From SM23-28-2 sp964512285 (GTDB lineage Bacteria > Chloroflexota > Dehalococcoidia > SM23-28-2), in the NCBI GenBank assembly GCA_964512285.1, contig CAZEJO010000006.1:1-64000 (forward strand): a stretch of 64,000 nucleotides of DNA. The letters run 5' to 3'. Shown here one piece after another: positions 43,020-51,686 of the stretch (position 1 is its first letter; every line of letters starts with the position of its first letter). The notes under the pieces are model-generated. The model saw nothing but the letters and a program-made list of their open reading frames with translations. It had not been told where the DNA came from and did not search any database. Made by a program: the position numbers and the translations under genes.

Positions 43020-44927
43020 CTAGGAGACCTGCGTGCGCTCGCCTGGGTGGTGGCTTCGCTGGCTTCGTCGCTGGCGGGCCAGTTCATCGACCTTGGCCAG
43101 GCAGGCCTCCGCCTCCAGCCGCTGCACGCCGCAGACGTTGCACAGCTCCTTGTGGCAGTCGGCGGTGGCCTTCCCTTTTGTCGCCTTCAGCCACTCCCCG
43201 CGCAGGTAAGATTCGCTGACGCCGACGTTGATGTGGGACCAGGGAAACTTCTCGAAAGGCCCCCGTTCACGGTGAGCGTAGAAGCTGGGATCGAGGCCGC
43301 ACTCCTGGAAGGCCTGCTGCCAGCGGTCCCAGTCTAGGTGCTCGCGCCAGGCGTCGAACTTGCAGCCCAGTTGCCAGGCGCGCTGGATGGCTTGCCCCAG
43401 GCGACGATCGCCGCGAGAGATTATCGCCTCCATCAGGCTGTGCGTTGGTTCCTCCCAAGAGAACTCCACGCCGGCCCGCTTGCAGCCCTTGCGCAGAAGG
43501 TCGTGCTTGGGGTCCAACTCCTCGGCGGTGCTCTGGCTGACCCACTGGAAGGGGGAGTGCGGCTTGGCAACGAAGATGGAGGTGCTCACCCGCACACGAG
43601 CGCGACCGCGCTGATAGCGGCGGCCGATCTCCTTCACCCCGGCCGCCAGCTTGACGATCCCTTGTATGTCCTCCATGGTCTCGGTCGGTAGGCCCACCAT
43701 GAAGTACATCTTGATGCTCGTCCAGCCACGGGAGAAGGCCGTCTCCGCCGCCCGCAGGACATCCTCTTCCGTCATCGGCTTGTTGATAGCCACGCGCAGG
43801 CGCTGGCTGCCCGCCTCCGGGGCGAAGGTGATGGTGTGCTTGCCCGGCCCGGCCACGGCCTCAGCCACCTCCACCGAGAAGCTGTCCACCCGCAGGCTGG
43901 GCAGCGAGATGATGATGCTATCGCCGAACTCCTCCTTTAGCGCCCGCACCATCGGCACGATCTGCGAGTGGTCGGTGGTGCTGAGGGACAACAGGGAGAG
44001 CTCGCGATAGCCGGTGCTAGCCAGCACCTCCTTGGCGAGGGCCACCACCTCCTGCGCTGTACGCTCCAGACGGGGGCGATAGATCATCCCCGCCTGGCAG
44101 AAGCGACACCCCTGGGTGCAGCCGCGCTGGATCTCGATGCCGGCGCGGTCGTGCACTATCTGCACGAAGGGAACGATGGGTCGCTTGGGCAACGCCAGTA
44201 GCTTCTGCACGAACCGCTTGCGCGGTCGAGGAGACGCGACCGCATCCACGGGCTTCACGTCCGCGATGGTGCCATCGGGATGGTAGAGCACCTCGCAGAA
44301 GCAAGGCACGTAGATGCCCTCGATGGCGGCTAGCTCCCGCAGAAGCCGCCTCTTCGATCGGCCACCCCTCTCCTTGAAGCGACGGACACAGTCGACGATA
44401 TCCAGGATGAGATCCTCGCCGTCACCCAGGGCGAAGGCGTCGATGAAGTCGGCCAGGGGCTCGGGGTTGAGGGCGCCGCTGCCGCCGGCGATGACCAGGG
44501 GCAGGGCCCGCCGCCGCTCTGCCGCCACCAACGGCAGGCCGGCCAGGTCGAGCATGTTCAGGACGTTGGTGTAGGTTAGCTCGTAGCTCAGTGAGAAGCC
44601 AATGACATCGAACTCGCCCAGAGGGTGGCGGGTCTCCAGGCTGAAGAGGGGGATGCCCTCCTCGCGCATGGCTTGTTCCATATCCGTCCAGGGTGCGTAC
44701 GCTCGCTCGCAGAGCACGTCATCCTTCTGGTTGAGAACCTCATAGAGGATGGCCAGGCCCAGGTTGGACATGCCAATGTCGTAGACATCGGGGTAGGCCA
44801 GGGCGACCCGCAGGGGCGTGCGGCTCCAGTCCTTGACCACAGAGTTCCACTCGCCGCCGCTGTAGCGGGCGGGCTTGCTCACCCGCCGGAGAATGCGCTC
44901 TATGTCGGCAACGGCCAAATTCGCCAC
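43020..44927 (-). CDS. B12-binding-type radical SAM protein (TIGR03960-like)
   Basis: This 635-residue protein has an N-terminal domain resembling the cobalamin-binding domain of radical SAM enzymes (LAYPDVYDIGMSNLGLAIL, then GFSLSYELTYTNVLNMLDLAG) and a radical SAM core with IQRGCTQGCRFCQAG, which holds the CxxxCxxC cluster. A C-terminal region includes CNVCGVQRLEAEAC. The arrangement matches the TIGR03960 family, whose reaction is not known to me. In many genomes a second radical SAM/DUF2344 gene follows; none is seen here. The GTG at 44927 has no strong ribosome-binding site. The gene is divergent from the UspA gene. Confidence 0.85.
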   Translation of the reverse strand: MANLAVADIERILRRVSKPARYSGGEWNSVVKDWSRTPLRVALAYPDVYDIGMSNLGLAILYEVLNQKDDVLCERAYAPWTDMEQAMREEGIPLFSLETRHPLGEFDVIGFSLSYELTYTNVLNMLDLAGLPLVAAERRRALPLVIAGGSGALNPEPLADFIDAFALGDGEDLILDIVDCVRRFKERGGRSKRRLLRELAAIEGIYVPCFCEVLYHPDGTIADVKPVDAVASPRPRKRFVQKLLALPKRPIVPFVQIVHDRAGIEIQRGCTQGCRFCQAGMIYRPRLERTAQEVVALAKEVLASTGYRELSLLSLSTTDHSQIVPMVRALKEEFGDSIIISLPSLRVDSFSVEVAEAVAGPGKHTITFAPEAGSQRLRVAINKPMTEEDVLRAAETAFSRGWTSIKMYFMVGLPTETMEDIQGIVKLAAGVKEIGRRYQRGRARVRVSTSIFVAKPHSPFQWVSQSTAEELDPKHDLLRKGCKRAGVEFSWEEPTHSLMEAIISRGDRRLGQAIQRAWQLGCKFDAWREHLDWDRWQQAFQECGLDPSFYAHRERGPFEKFPWSHINVGVSESYLRGEWLKATKGKATADCHKELCNVCGVQRLEAEACLAKVDELARQRRSQRSHHPGERTQVS

Positions 44928-45003
44928 CTCGTTGGGAGAAAGACCTCGGAACTCCCATCATACTGAACCGCCACCTGGGGTGGCAACCTTGTCTGGCTGG
45001 GGC

Positions 45004-45032
45004 TTGCTCGCAGACTCAGCAGTTGATACTAT
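45004..45032 (+). promoter_or_regulatory. putative promoter of the universal stress gene
   Basis: TTGCTC (45004-45009) and TACTAT (45027-45032) are 17 bases apart. The ATG at 45065 follows 32 bases later. Confidence 0.4.
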
Positions 45033-45064
45033 ACAGCATCATCATATGGAGGGCGGGCATAGAG

Positions 45065-45982
45065 ATGTTCGAGAAGATACTGGTACCACTGGATGGGTCG
45101 CCCCTGGCGCAATCGGTTCTGCCCTGTGTGATGGCACTGGCCAAGGGGTTCCATAGCCGTGTTATCCTCTTCCACGTTGCGGAGACCGCCCTTGACCACG
45201 AGGCTCCTGAGCAGAAGGCCTACGCAGACGAGACCGTGGAGCGCGTCCGTCCCCTGGCCGAGAACTATCTGGCGGGAGTAGCGGACGAGTTCCGCAAAGA
45301 GGGGATGGATGTCGAGACCAAGGTAGTGAAGGGCCGAGCAGCAGCGCAGATCGTAGAGCACGCTGACAAGGAGGACATTGGACTGATCGCCCTGTCAACC
45401 CATGGTCGCTCAGGGCTGGCCCGTCTGGTGATGGGAAGCAGGATCGACAAGATTCTGCGCGCCTGTGAGCAGCCCGTTCTCTTGGTCAGGCCACGCGATG
45501 AGGGCGCCGGCGGCGAGGCTGCCGGACGGCTGTCCAAGATCATCGTTCCCCTGGACGGCTCCAACGCTGCCGAAACGGTCCTTCCCTTCGCTGAGGAATT
45601 AGCCAAAGCGCTGGGGCTGGAGGTTATCCTTGTCCAAGTGATCGGCATCGAGACTACTGTGCACTTCGGCCCCATGGCACCGGATAGCTGGCCAGTGCCT
45701 AGTGACGTCCTGCAACAGCTGGACGTGGTGGCCTCTGGCTACCTGACGGGCCTGGCCAAGCAGCTCAAGGCCAGGGGGCTGGCGGTGCAGTGGGAGGTAT
45801 TGCGCGGCGCGGCGGGCTCCAGAATCGTGGAGTTTGCCAAGGAGACCCCCGATAGCCTGGTGGCCATGACCACCCACGGTCGCTCCGGTTTCCGCCGCTG
45901 GGTCATGGGTAGTGTGACCGACGAGGTGGTGAGGCACACGGGCGAGCCGGTTCTGGTGATGCGTCCTCATCGTCCCCGCTGA
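45065..45982 (+). CDS. universal stress protein with two UspA domains
   Basis: This 305-residue cytoplasmic protein consists of two tandem UspA domains. Domain 1 starts FEKILVPLDGSPLAQSVLP and ends STHGRSGLARLVMGS. Domain 2 starts LSKIIVPLDGSNAAETVLP and ends TTHGRSGFRRWVMGS. These G-rich motifs bind ATP in many members, although the first Gly of the full motif is replaced by Ser or Thr here. The ATG at 45065 has GGAGGG upstream; the in-frame ATA/ATG at 45023 gives a poorer N-terminus. It is followed by a riboswitch and a membrane protein gene. The stress signal is unknown. Confidence 0.9.
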   Translation: MFEKILVPLDGSPLAQSVLPCVMALAKGFHSRVILFHVAETALDHEAPEQKAYADETVERVRPLAENYLAGVADEFRKEGMDVETKVVKGRAAAQIVEHADKEDIGLIALSTHGRSGLARLVMGSRIDKILRACEQPVLLVRPRDEGAGGEAAGRLSKIIVPLDGSNAAETVLPFAEELAKALGLEVILVQVIGIETTVHFGPMAPDSWPVPSDVLQQLDVVASGYLTGLAKQLKARGLAVQWEVLRGAAGSRIVEFAKETPDSLVAMTTHGRSGFRRWVMGSVTDEVVRHTGEPVLVMRPHRPR

Positions 45983-46011
45983 TTGACACGAAGCACAACC
46001 TTTGCCAAAAT
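45983..46011 (+). promoter_or_regulatory. putative promoter for the riboswitch transcript
   Basis: TTGACA (45983-45988) is followed after 17 bases by CAAAAT (46006-46011). It begins directly after the UspA stop. Transcription would start about where the aptamer begins. Confidence 0.45.
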
Positions 46012-46017
46012 CTAGGC

Positions 46018-46166
46018 AGATCAGGGGAATAGGGTGCCGAAGTCGCCACAGGCGACACGGGGGAACCAATAGCCTGCTGGCTGGCAGGCATCGGGGTGAA
46101 TCTCCGACGATGTCGGAGTAGGCTAACTCCTTCAAGCCGAACCCGTCAGCTAACCTCGTAGGCATG
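46018..46166 (+). promoter_or_regulatory. cyclic-di-AMP riboswitch (ydaO-yuaA type)
   Basis: The conserved blocks of the ydaO aptamer are present in order: AGGGTGCCGAAG (about 46031), GGGGGAACCAAT (about 46060), GGGGTGAATC (about 46093), CTAACTCCTTCAAGCC (about 46123) and GAACCCGTCAGCTAACCTCG (46139-46158). GTAGGC closes it. The matches to remembered consensus are nearly perfect. A terminator-like hairpin follows at 46187. ydaO riboswitches bind c-di-AMP and usually turn off K+ transport or cell-wall genes. Here the controlled gene is the VTT/DedA protein. Confidence 0.93.
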
Positions 46167-46186
46167 CGAAGGAGAGGCTAGCACAG

Positions 46187-46226
46187 AGGGACGAGAGGCT
46201 AGGCCTCCCGTCCCTTCGTTCGTATT
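46187..46226 (+). terminator. riboswitch expression platform (terminator-like hairpin)
   Basis: AGGGACG-A-GAGGC pairs with GCCTC-C-CGTCCCT across a TAG loop (12 pairs, one mismatch), and TCGTTCGTATT follows. GAGAGGCTAG occurs twice, about 24 bases apart. One copy lies at the aptamer end and one in the stem, so an alternative pairing that opens the hairpin is possible. Confidence 0.6.
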
Positions 46227-46288
46227 GGGTACAGGCGCCACTCGCTGGCCGGCGGGGAAAGGCGACAGCAGGGGGAAGCGTCCGGAGC

Positions 46289-46903
46289 ATGAGCCTCCCC
46301 AATGAGAAGAGCACAGCGGTGAAGCGCAGGCGCTGGCCTGCCTGGCGCTTGGAGTACAGCCTTCTCATCTTCGTCGTCGCCTTGATGACCGTCTTCGCCT
46401 TCGCCTTCTTCTACTTCCAGGTGGAGGTGAGCAGGCTCAAGGACTACGGCTACGTCGGCGTGTTCATCGTTAGCTTTATCGGGGCCGCCTCGATGATTCT
46501 GCCGACCCCTGCTCTTGCCTCCGTGATTGGCGGCGGCGCGATCCTCAACTCCTATCTGGGCATACCCACCTTCGTTTGGGTAGGTATCGTCGCTGGCCTG
46601 GGGGAGGCTCTGGGCGAATTCACTGGCTATGCGGCTGGCTACGGCGGCCGCATCGTGATCCAGCAGCGCCCGGAGTACAAAAGGGTTCAGGGCTGGATGG
46701 AGCGCCACGGCATGCTCATTATGTTCGTGATGTCTGTCATCCCCAACCCCCTGTTTGATGTGGCTGGCGCAATGGCGGGGGTCGTTCGTATGCCGCTGGG
46801 CCGCTTTTTCCTGGCCGTTTTGGCAGGCAAGATCATCAAGGACATGTACATGGCGGCCGTGGGCGATTTCGGCATAGGGATTCTGGGAGAGCTCTTGAGC
46901 TAG
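46289..46903 (+). CDS. VTT-domain (DedA/SNARE-associated) membrane protein
   Basis: This 204-residue protein has about five hydrophobic segments. The VTT motif region is visible as GEALGEFTGYAAGYGGR (about 112-128) and MSVIPNPLFDVAGAMAGV (about 149-166). DedA-family proteins move lipids or support membrane potential and envelope integrity. The ATG follows GCGTCCGGAGC, a weak site. The leader carries a c-di-AMP riboswitch, so expression should fall or rise with c-di-AMP, which itself reports osmotic and wall stress. The N-terminus is basic and cytoplasmic. The transported substrate is unknown. Confidence 0.85.
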   Translation: MSLPNEKSTAVKRRRWPAWRLEYSLLIFVVALMTVFAFAFFYFQVEVSRLKDYGYVGVFIVSFIGAASMILPTPALASVIGGGAILNSYLGIPTFVWVGIVAGLGEALGEFTGYAAGYGGRIVIQQRPEYKRVQGWMERHGMLIMFVMSVIPNPLFDVAGAMAGVVRMPLGRFFLAVLAGKIIKDMYMAAVGDFGIGILGELLS

Positions 46904-46942
46904 GCCTCACGGCTCTGATGCGTGTACGAGCACATGTTATAC

Positions 46943-46970
46943 TTGCTGTAGGTTATCTGGCCTTTATTAT
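46943..46970 (+). promoter_or_regulatory. putative promoter of the yacL-ispDF-cysES region
   Basis: TTGCTG (46943-46948) and TATTAT (46965-46970) are 16 bases apart. The ~85-base leader contains a strong hairpin (CGCAGCT CCGCC / GGCGG AA AGCTGCG, 47012-47041) directly before the ribosome-binding site GGGGAGG. Confidence 0.45.
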
Positions 46971-47063
46971 TTTGAGGCCTTGCTGGGGGAGTGTGCATAG
47001 GGCACCTCTCTCGCAGCTCCGCCTAGGGGCGGAAAGCTGCGGTCGCTGGGGAGGCATTATTCG

Positions 47064-48116
47064 ATGATCATCAATGTCAGCGTTGTTTTTCGTGTTGTTG
47101 GTGCTATCTTCTTTGGATATGTGGGCCTCCGTATGGGGGCCTTTCTGGCAGAGGGTGACAGCGGCAGCACCGCGGTGATCTTCTGGACGGCGCCGCCTGT
47201 GCTGTTCACCATCTTCGGGATCATAGCGGGGCCCTTCCTCTTCCTGGCGCCCCTGCGCCGCTTCCAGCAGTGGACCGCTCAGATCGAACCCATTCAGCTG
47301 GTGCTGGGCACCTGTGGCCTGGTGGCCGGCCTCCTGGTGGCGGCCCTCTTGACGCCCGCCCTCGTCACTCTTCCCGGAATCGGCGGCGTGCTCGCTCCTT
47401 TTGTGGTTAGCGCCATCCTGGGCGCTCTGGGCGTGGCGGCCATGATCAGCCGTGAGGAACAGCTCGCCGATTTCCTTTCCCGCTACCTGCCCGTGGCAAA
47501 CAGAGGGGCGAATCGCGTGCCCCGTCGGATCGTTGTCGATACCAGTGCCGTCATCGACGGTCGCATGGCCGACATCGTCGAGACAGGCTTCATTATGGGC
47601 ACTCTGGTGATACCTCGCTTCATCCTGGACGAGCTGCGCTACATCGCCGATTCCCCCGATTCCCTCAGGCGCAACCGCGGCCGGCGTGGCCTCGACATCC
47701 TCAGCCGCCTTCAAAAAGAGGCGCTGGTGCCCATGGAGGTCTCGGAGACTGATTTCGAGGATGCGCCGGATGTCGACGGCAAGCTCATCCGCCTGGCCAA
47801 GAGCATGGGCAGTTCCATCATGACCAACGACTTCAACCTTAATCGCATCGCAGAGCTAGAGGGGGTAAAAGTTCTCAACGTCAACCACCTGGCCAACGCC
47901 GTCAAGGTGGTTGTGTTACCCGGGGAGGAGATGGAGGTGCACATCATCCAGGAGGGGAAGGAGAGCGGCCAGGGGGTCGGCTTCCTGGATGATGGCACCA
48001 TGATCGTGGTGGAGGGCGGCCGCCGCTACTTAGACGAGCAGTTGGAGGTCATCGTCACCCGCGTTCTTCAGACTGTGGCTGGTCGGATGATCTTCGCTGC
48101 GCCCAAGGGTAACTAG
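47064..48116 (+). CDS. yacL: membrane-anchored PIN/TRAM-domain protein (YacL-type)
   Basis: This 350-residue protein has four hydrophobic segments in the first ~130 residues. A PIN nuclease-like domain follows, with acidic residues in VVDTSAVIDGRM (about 157-168), LDELRYIAD and MTNDFNLNRI. A C-terminal TRAM-like RNA-binding domain (about 285-345) has GVGFLDDGTMIVVEGGR. The YacL family sits on the inner membrane and is expected to cut or bind RNA; activity is not proven here. The ATG has GGGGAGG upstream. The order yacL-ispD-ispF is conserved in Firmicutes and other groups, which supports the assignment. Confidence 0.9.
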   Translation: MIINVSVVFRVVGAIFFGYVGLRMGAFLAEGDSGSTAVIFWTAPPVLFTIFGIIAGPFLFLAPLRRFQQWTAQIEPIQLVLGTCGLVAGLLVAALLTPALVTLPGIGGVLAPFVVSAILGALGVAAMISREEQLADFLSRYLPVANRGANRVPRRIVVDTSAVIDGRMADIVETGFIMGTLVIPRFILDELRYIADSPDSLRRNRGRRGLDILSRLQKEALVPMEVSETDFEDAPDVDGKLIRLAKSMGSSIMTNDFNLNRIAELEGVKVLNVNHLANAVKVVVLPGEEMEVHIIQEGKESGQGVGFLDDGTMIVVEGGRRYLDEQLEVIVTRVLQTVAGRMIFAAPKGN

Positions 48117-48140
48117 CTGATAGGTCGATAGAGCGCGCCT

Positions 48141-48833
48141 ATGTCGGCCAGCCGTGAGTCAGTGGGTGCCATCATCGCTGCTGCCGGCCGCAGTCAGCGG
48201 ATGGGTGGCAGGGATAAGCTGTTCGCCGTCGTTGGCGGCAAGCCCCTTCTAGCCCACACCCTCAGCGCCTTCGATGCCTGTCGTGGTGTGGACAGGGTGG
48301 TGCTGGTTCTTTCGCCAGAGAGCATGGAGCGGGGAAAAGAGCTGGTGGCCGAGGCTGGCTTTGGCAAGGTAGCGGCCGTCTGCCAGGGGGGCGAACGTCG
48401 TCAAGATTCGGTGCGTAACGGCCTGGAGGCGTTGGCGTCTTGTCAGTGGGTGGTGGTGCATGACGGGGCCCGCCCCCTGGTGACCACCGCCCTCATCGAG
48501 CGAGGCCTGGAGGCAGCGAAGAAGACAGGGGCAGCCATTGCCGCCCTGCCTATCGGAGACACAGTCAAAGAAGTGGAACCGCCGGACATCATCGGGCGCA
48601 CGCTGTCGAGGGGTCGGCTGTGGGCCGCCCAGACGCCCCAGGTCTTCCGCTACGACATCCTGCGAGAAGCTCACCAGCAGGCTCAGGGTGAGGCCACCGA
48701 TGATGCCGCTCTGGTGGAGATGCTGGGCTATCAGGTCAGGGTTTTCGAGGGCTCGCCCCGGAACATCAAGGTGACCACCACCGCCGACTTGGCCGTAGTG
48801 GAAGCGCTGCTCGCCCAAAGCAGGGTAGGTTAG
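48141..48833 (+). CDS. ispD: 2-C-methyl-D-erythritol 4-phosphate cytidylyltransferase
   Basis: This 230-residue enzyme couples CTP to methylerythritol phosphate in the MEP isoprenoid pathway. Motifs are AIIAAAGRSQRMGGRDK (nucleotide loop), the VHDGARPLV signature and AAQTPQVFRYD. It follows yacL by 24 bases and precedes ispF by 2 bases. The start is ATG in CGCCTATG with a weak ribosome-binding site, so translation may depend on coupling. Together with ispF it shows that the organism uses the MEP route for isoprenoids. Confidence 0.95.
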   Translation: MSASRESVGAIIAAAGRSQRMGGRDKLFAVVGGKPLLAHTLSAFDACRGVDRVVLVLSPESMERGKELVAEAGFGKVAAVCQGGERRQDSVRNGLEALASCQWVVVHDGARPLVTTALIERGLEAAKKTGAAIAALPIGDTVKEVEPPDIIGRTLSRGRLWAAQTPQVFRYDILREAHQQAQGEATDDAALVEMLGYQVRVFEGSPRNIKVTTTADLAVVEALLAQSRVG

Positions 48834-48835
48834 AC

Positions 48836-49309
48836 ATGCGTGTGGGCATCGGCTATGATATACACAGATTTGAGAAGGGTCGTCGGCTCATTCTGGGGGG
48901 CGTGGAGATAGCGGGGGAAACAGGGCTGGCCGGCCACAGTGATGCGGATGTTCTCCTCCACGCTATCATGGACGCCCTGCTGGGGGCAGCGGGCCTGGGC
49001 GACATCGGCTGTTTCTTTCCGCCAGACGATCCGACCTACGCCGGGGCTGACAGCCTTAAACTGCTGGCCCAAACCGGCCAGATGGTAGCCCAGGTGGGCT
49101 ACACGGTGGGGAACATGGATGCTACTGTCATTGCCGAGAAGCCCCGCTTGAACCTCCACATCCGATCGATGCGGCAGCGTATCGCTGACACACTCGACGT
49201 GCATGAGTCGAGGATAAGCGTGAAAGCTACCACCAACGAGGGTATCGGCGACATCGGTCGGGGCAAGGCGATTGCCGCCCTGGCTGTGGTCCTGCTGCAG
49301 GAACGTTAG
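48836..49309 (+). CDS. ispF: 2-C-methyl-D-erythritol 2,4-cyclodiphosphate synthase
   Basis: This 157-residue protein forms trimers that cyclise CDP-ME phosphate. The zinc ligands are visible in GYDIHRF and GHSDADVLLHAI, and GDIGCFFPPDDP is the expected active-site stretch. It starts 2 bases after the ispD stop, so the genes are translationally coupled. The length is normal. No fusion with IspD is present, although IspDF fusions exist in other bacteria. Confidence 0.96.
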   Translation: MRVGIGYDIHRFEKGRRLILGGVEIAGETGLAGHSDADVLLHAIMDALLGAAGLGDIGCFFPPDDPTYAGADSLKLLAQTGQMVAQVGYTVGNMDATVIAEKPRLNLHIRSMRQRIADTLDVHESRISVKATTNEGIGDIGRGKAIAALAVVLLQER

Positions 49310-49465
49310 GAAGAGAAATCGGTATGGCGTTATCTCAGGGGATCCTTCTTTCTCTGGCCGTGGCGGCGTGCTGTCGCTTGGTCTGCATATGTATAGAGGG
49401 GTGCCCCGCTGGGCCGGGACACCCCACAGACGGAGAAAGACAGCCGTGGACAGGAGGGATAGCCC

Positions 49466-50146
49466 GTGTCAGTCTTACGGGGCATTAAACGCGATATCGA
49501 AGCCGCGCGGGAGCGGGACCCAGCCGCTACCAGCGCACTTGAAGTTGTTCTGGCCTACCCCGGCTTTCATGCCCGCCAGCTCCATCGCCTGGCTCATTTC
49601 CTGTATGAAAGGCGTCAGCGCGTGCCGGCCAGGGTCATTTCCCACCTCAGCCGCGCCCTCACCGGCATCGAGATCCACCCCGGCGTCGAGATCGGCGATG
49701 GCTTCTTCATCGACCATGGCATGGGGGTGGTCATCGGCGAGACGACGCAGATCGGCGACAACTGTCACCTCTACCAGGGCGTGACCCTGGGGGGCACCAG
49801 CACCAAGCGGACTAAGCGCCACCCTACCCTGGGCGATAATGTGGTGGTGGGGGCTGGCGCCAAGCTTATTGGGGCAATAGACGTGGGGAATAACGTGCGC
49901 ATCGGGGCCGGCTCTGTGGTGGTTTCCAATGTGCCCGACAACGCCACCGTCGTGGGCGTCCCCGGCCACGTGGTGGCCTATCATGACCCCGGCGACGATA
50001 CGATCTTGAAACTGCCAGACCCCGAGTGGGATATTATTCAGCGGCTGGAAGGGCGAATCAAGAAGCTGGAGAAGAGCATCGCCGAACTGGAGAAGGCGAG
50101 GAAGCAGGAGCCAGCCGCCAGCCGGCACCAGGAGGATGCCTCTTGA
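49466..50146 (+). CDS. cysE: serine O-acetyltransferase
   Basis: This 226-residue left-handed beta-helix enzyme acetylates serine for cysteine synthesis. Hexapeptide repeats are visible from IEIHPGVEIGDGFFIDHGMG to NVRIGAGSVV, with GVTLGGTST at the active site. It lacks the long N-terminal helical domain of E. coli CysE and is of the shorter EpsC-like type. A coiled-coil C-terminal tail (IIQRLEGRIKKLEKS) follows. The GTG start at 49466 has AGGAGGG upstream. In the 156-base gap before it a hairpin (GGGGTG-C-CCCG/CGGG-A-CACCCC, about 49396-49425) is present without a T tract. It overlaps cysS by 4 bases. Confidence 0.95.
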   Translation: MSVLRGIKRDIEAARERDPAATSALEVVLAYPGFHARQLHRLAHFLYERRQRVPARVISHLSRALTGIEIHPGVEIGDGFFIDHGMGVVIGETTQIGDNCHLYQGVTLGGTSTKRTKRHPTLGDNVVVGAGAKLIGAIDVGNNVRIGAGSVVVSNVPDNATVVGVPGHVVAYHDPGDDTILKLPDPEWDIIQRLEGRIKKLEKSIAELEKARKQEPAASRHQEDAS

Positions 50147-51519
50147 AGCTCTACAACACCCTCAGCGGCAAGAAGGAGGACTTCGTCCCGGCGGATGGCC
50201 CGGTGAAGATGTACGTCTGCGGCGTGACACCCTACGACCGCAGCCACCTCGGCCACGCCATGAGCTACATCATCTTCGATGCTCTCCGCCGCTACCTGGA
50301 GTATCGCGGCCACGAGGTACGCCACGTCCAGAACTACACCGACATCGACGATCGTATCATCGACCGCGCCCAGCGGCAGGGCATCTCGCCTCAGGAGCTG
50401 ACCGAGCAGTTGATCGCCGAGTATGCCGCCGAGATGGAGGCCCTCAACGTTCTGCCGGCCCACGTCTACCCCCGCGCTACCGAGGAGATCCCCACCATGA
50501 TCGAGATGATCTCCACCCTAATTGACAAGGGCTACGCCTATGAGGTCGAGGGCGATGTTTACTTCCGCGTCAGCGCCAAGAAGGACTACGGCAAGCTTTC
50601 CGGCCGTACCCTGGAGGCCACGGCGGCTGGCGCCCGATGTGGCGTGGGGCGAGAGGTGGAGCCCGGCGAGAACAAGGAGCACCCGGGCGATTTCGCCTTG
50701 TGGAAAGCGACCAAGCCGGGAGAGCCCTCCTGGCCCAGCCCCTGGGGGCCTGGTCGTCCCGGCTGGCACATCGAGTGCTCCGCCATGTCGGTCAAGTACC
50801 TGGGCGAGACCCTGGACATCCACGGCGGCGGCATCGACCTTGTCTTTCCTCATCACGAGAACGAGATCGCTCAGAGCGAGGCCTACACCGGCTGCGAGCC
50901 CTTCGCTCGCTTCTGGCTGCACAATGGCTGGCTGTACCTCGGCGAAGAGAAGATGAGCAAGTCCCTGGGAAACATCATCCTCATCAGCGATGCTCTGGAA
51001 AAATACGGTGCCGATGGCTGCCGCCTGTTCGTCCTCAATTCCCACTATCGCAGCCCCCTCACCTACAGCGAGGAGGGGCTGGAGGCGGGCAAGCGAGCCG
51101 CCGAGCGCCTTCGCCTGGCCGCCTGCCTGCCCGGCGCCGGAGAGGGGCCTCCCCTCGATCCTGAGGCCTTTCGCCGCCGCTTCATCGAGGCCATGGACGA
51201 CGACCTGAACACAGCCCAGGCCTTGGCCGCTCTGTTCGACCTGGCGCGGGAGATAAACCGCGCCCGCGACCAGGGCTGGCTGGTGGAGGAGGGCCAGGCG
51301 GCCCTGCGCGAGCTGGCGGGCGTCCTTGGCCTGACCCTGGCCGAGGGGGAGGTGGGGCTGGCTGCTCGCCCCTTCATCGACCTCCTGGTGGAGCTGAGAG
51401 ATGATCTGCGGGAGGCCAAGCTCTATCAGCTCTCCGACAAGGTGCGCAGCCGCCTGGCCGAGCTGGGCGTCGCTCTGGAGGACACCTCGGAAGGCACGCG
51501 CTGGCGCCGCCGGGGCTAG
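50143..51519 (+). CDS. cysS: cysteinyl-tRNA synthetase
   Basis: This 458-residue class I synthetase has the zinc Cys and HIGH-like motif in VCGVTPYDRSHLGHA, the second zinc region in WHIECSAMSVKYLG and HGGGIDLVFPHHENE, and KMSKSLGN. The TTG start at 50143 follows AGGAGG by 7 bases and overlaps the cysE stop (TTGA), so cysE and cysS are coupled. Longer in-frame starts upstream give an unrelated N-terminus. cysE-cysS adjacency links cysteine supply to its charging, as in Firmicutes. No mrnC (mini-RNase III) gene follows. Confidence 0.96.
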   Translation: MKLYNTLSGKKEDFVPADGPVKMYVCGVTPYDRSHLGHAMSYIIFDALRRYLEYRGHEVRHVQNYTDIDDRIIDRAQRQGISPQELTEQLIAEYAAEMEALNVLPAHVYPRATEEIPTMIEMISTLIDKGYAYEVEGDVYFRVSAKKDYGKLSGRTLEATAAGARCGVGREVEPGENKEHPGDFALWKATKPGEPSWPSPWGPGRPGWHIECSAMSVKYLGETLDIHGGGIDLVFPHHENEIAQSEAYTGCEPFARFWLHNGWLYLGEEKMSKSLGNIILISDALEKYGADGCRLFVLNSHYRSPLTYSEEGLEAGKRAAERLRLAACLPGAGEGPPLDPEAFRRRFIEAMDDDLNTAQALAALFDLAREINRARDQGWLVEEGQAALRELAGVLGLTLAEGEVGLAARPFIDLLVELRDDLREAKLYQLSDKVRSRLAELGVALEDTSEGTRWRRRG

Positions 51520-51581
51520 CGAGAACAAGCTTCCTTCTCCTGGCTGGTTCATTCTTTGTGGGTAGGGGTTTTCGGACCATC

Positions 51582-51601
51582 CCGCGGGTTGAAACCCGCG
51601 G
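51582..51601. repeat. intergenic palindrome (CCGCGGGTT type)
   Basis: CCGCGGGTT and AACCCGCGG form a perfect 9-base inverted repeat with a 2-base centre. It lies in the 261-base gap between cysS and speD. Similar sequences recur between genes in many bacteria; only one is seen in this window. Confidence 0.7.
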
Positions 51602-51686
51602 CTTCCCAGAATCGAAAACTTGGTGGTGCGGGATTTATCCTGCAGACTTAGCCGCTGGTGAACCGGGTACACCCTTCTCTTGCCCA

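Noticed and set aside
49396..49425. Hairpin before cysE as a terminator or T-box
   Set aside because: The stem is good but no T tract follows and no T-box bulge sequence is present; it may only be a structural leader.
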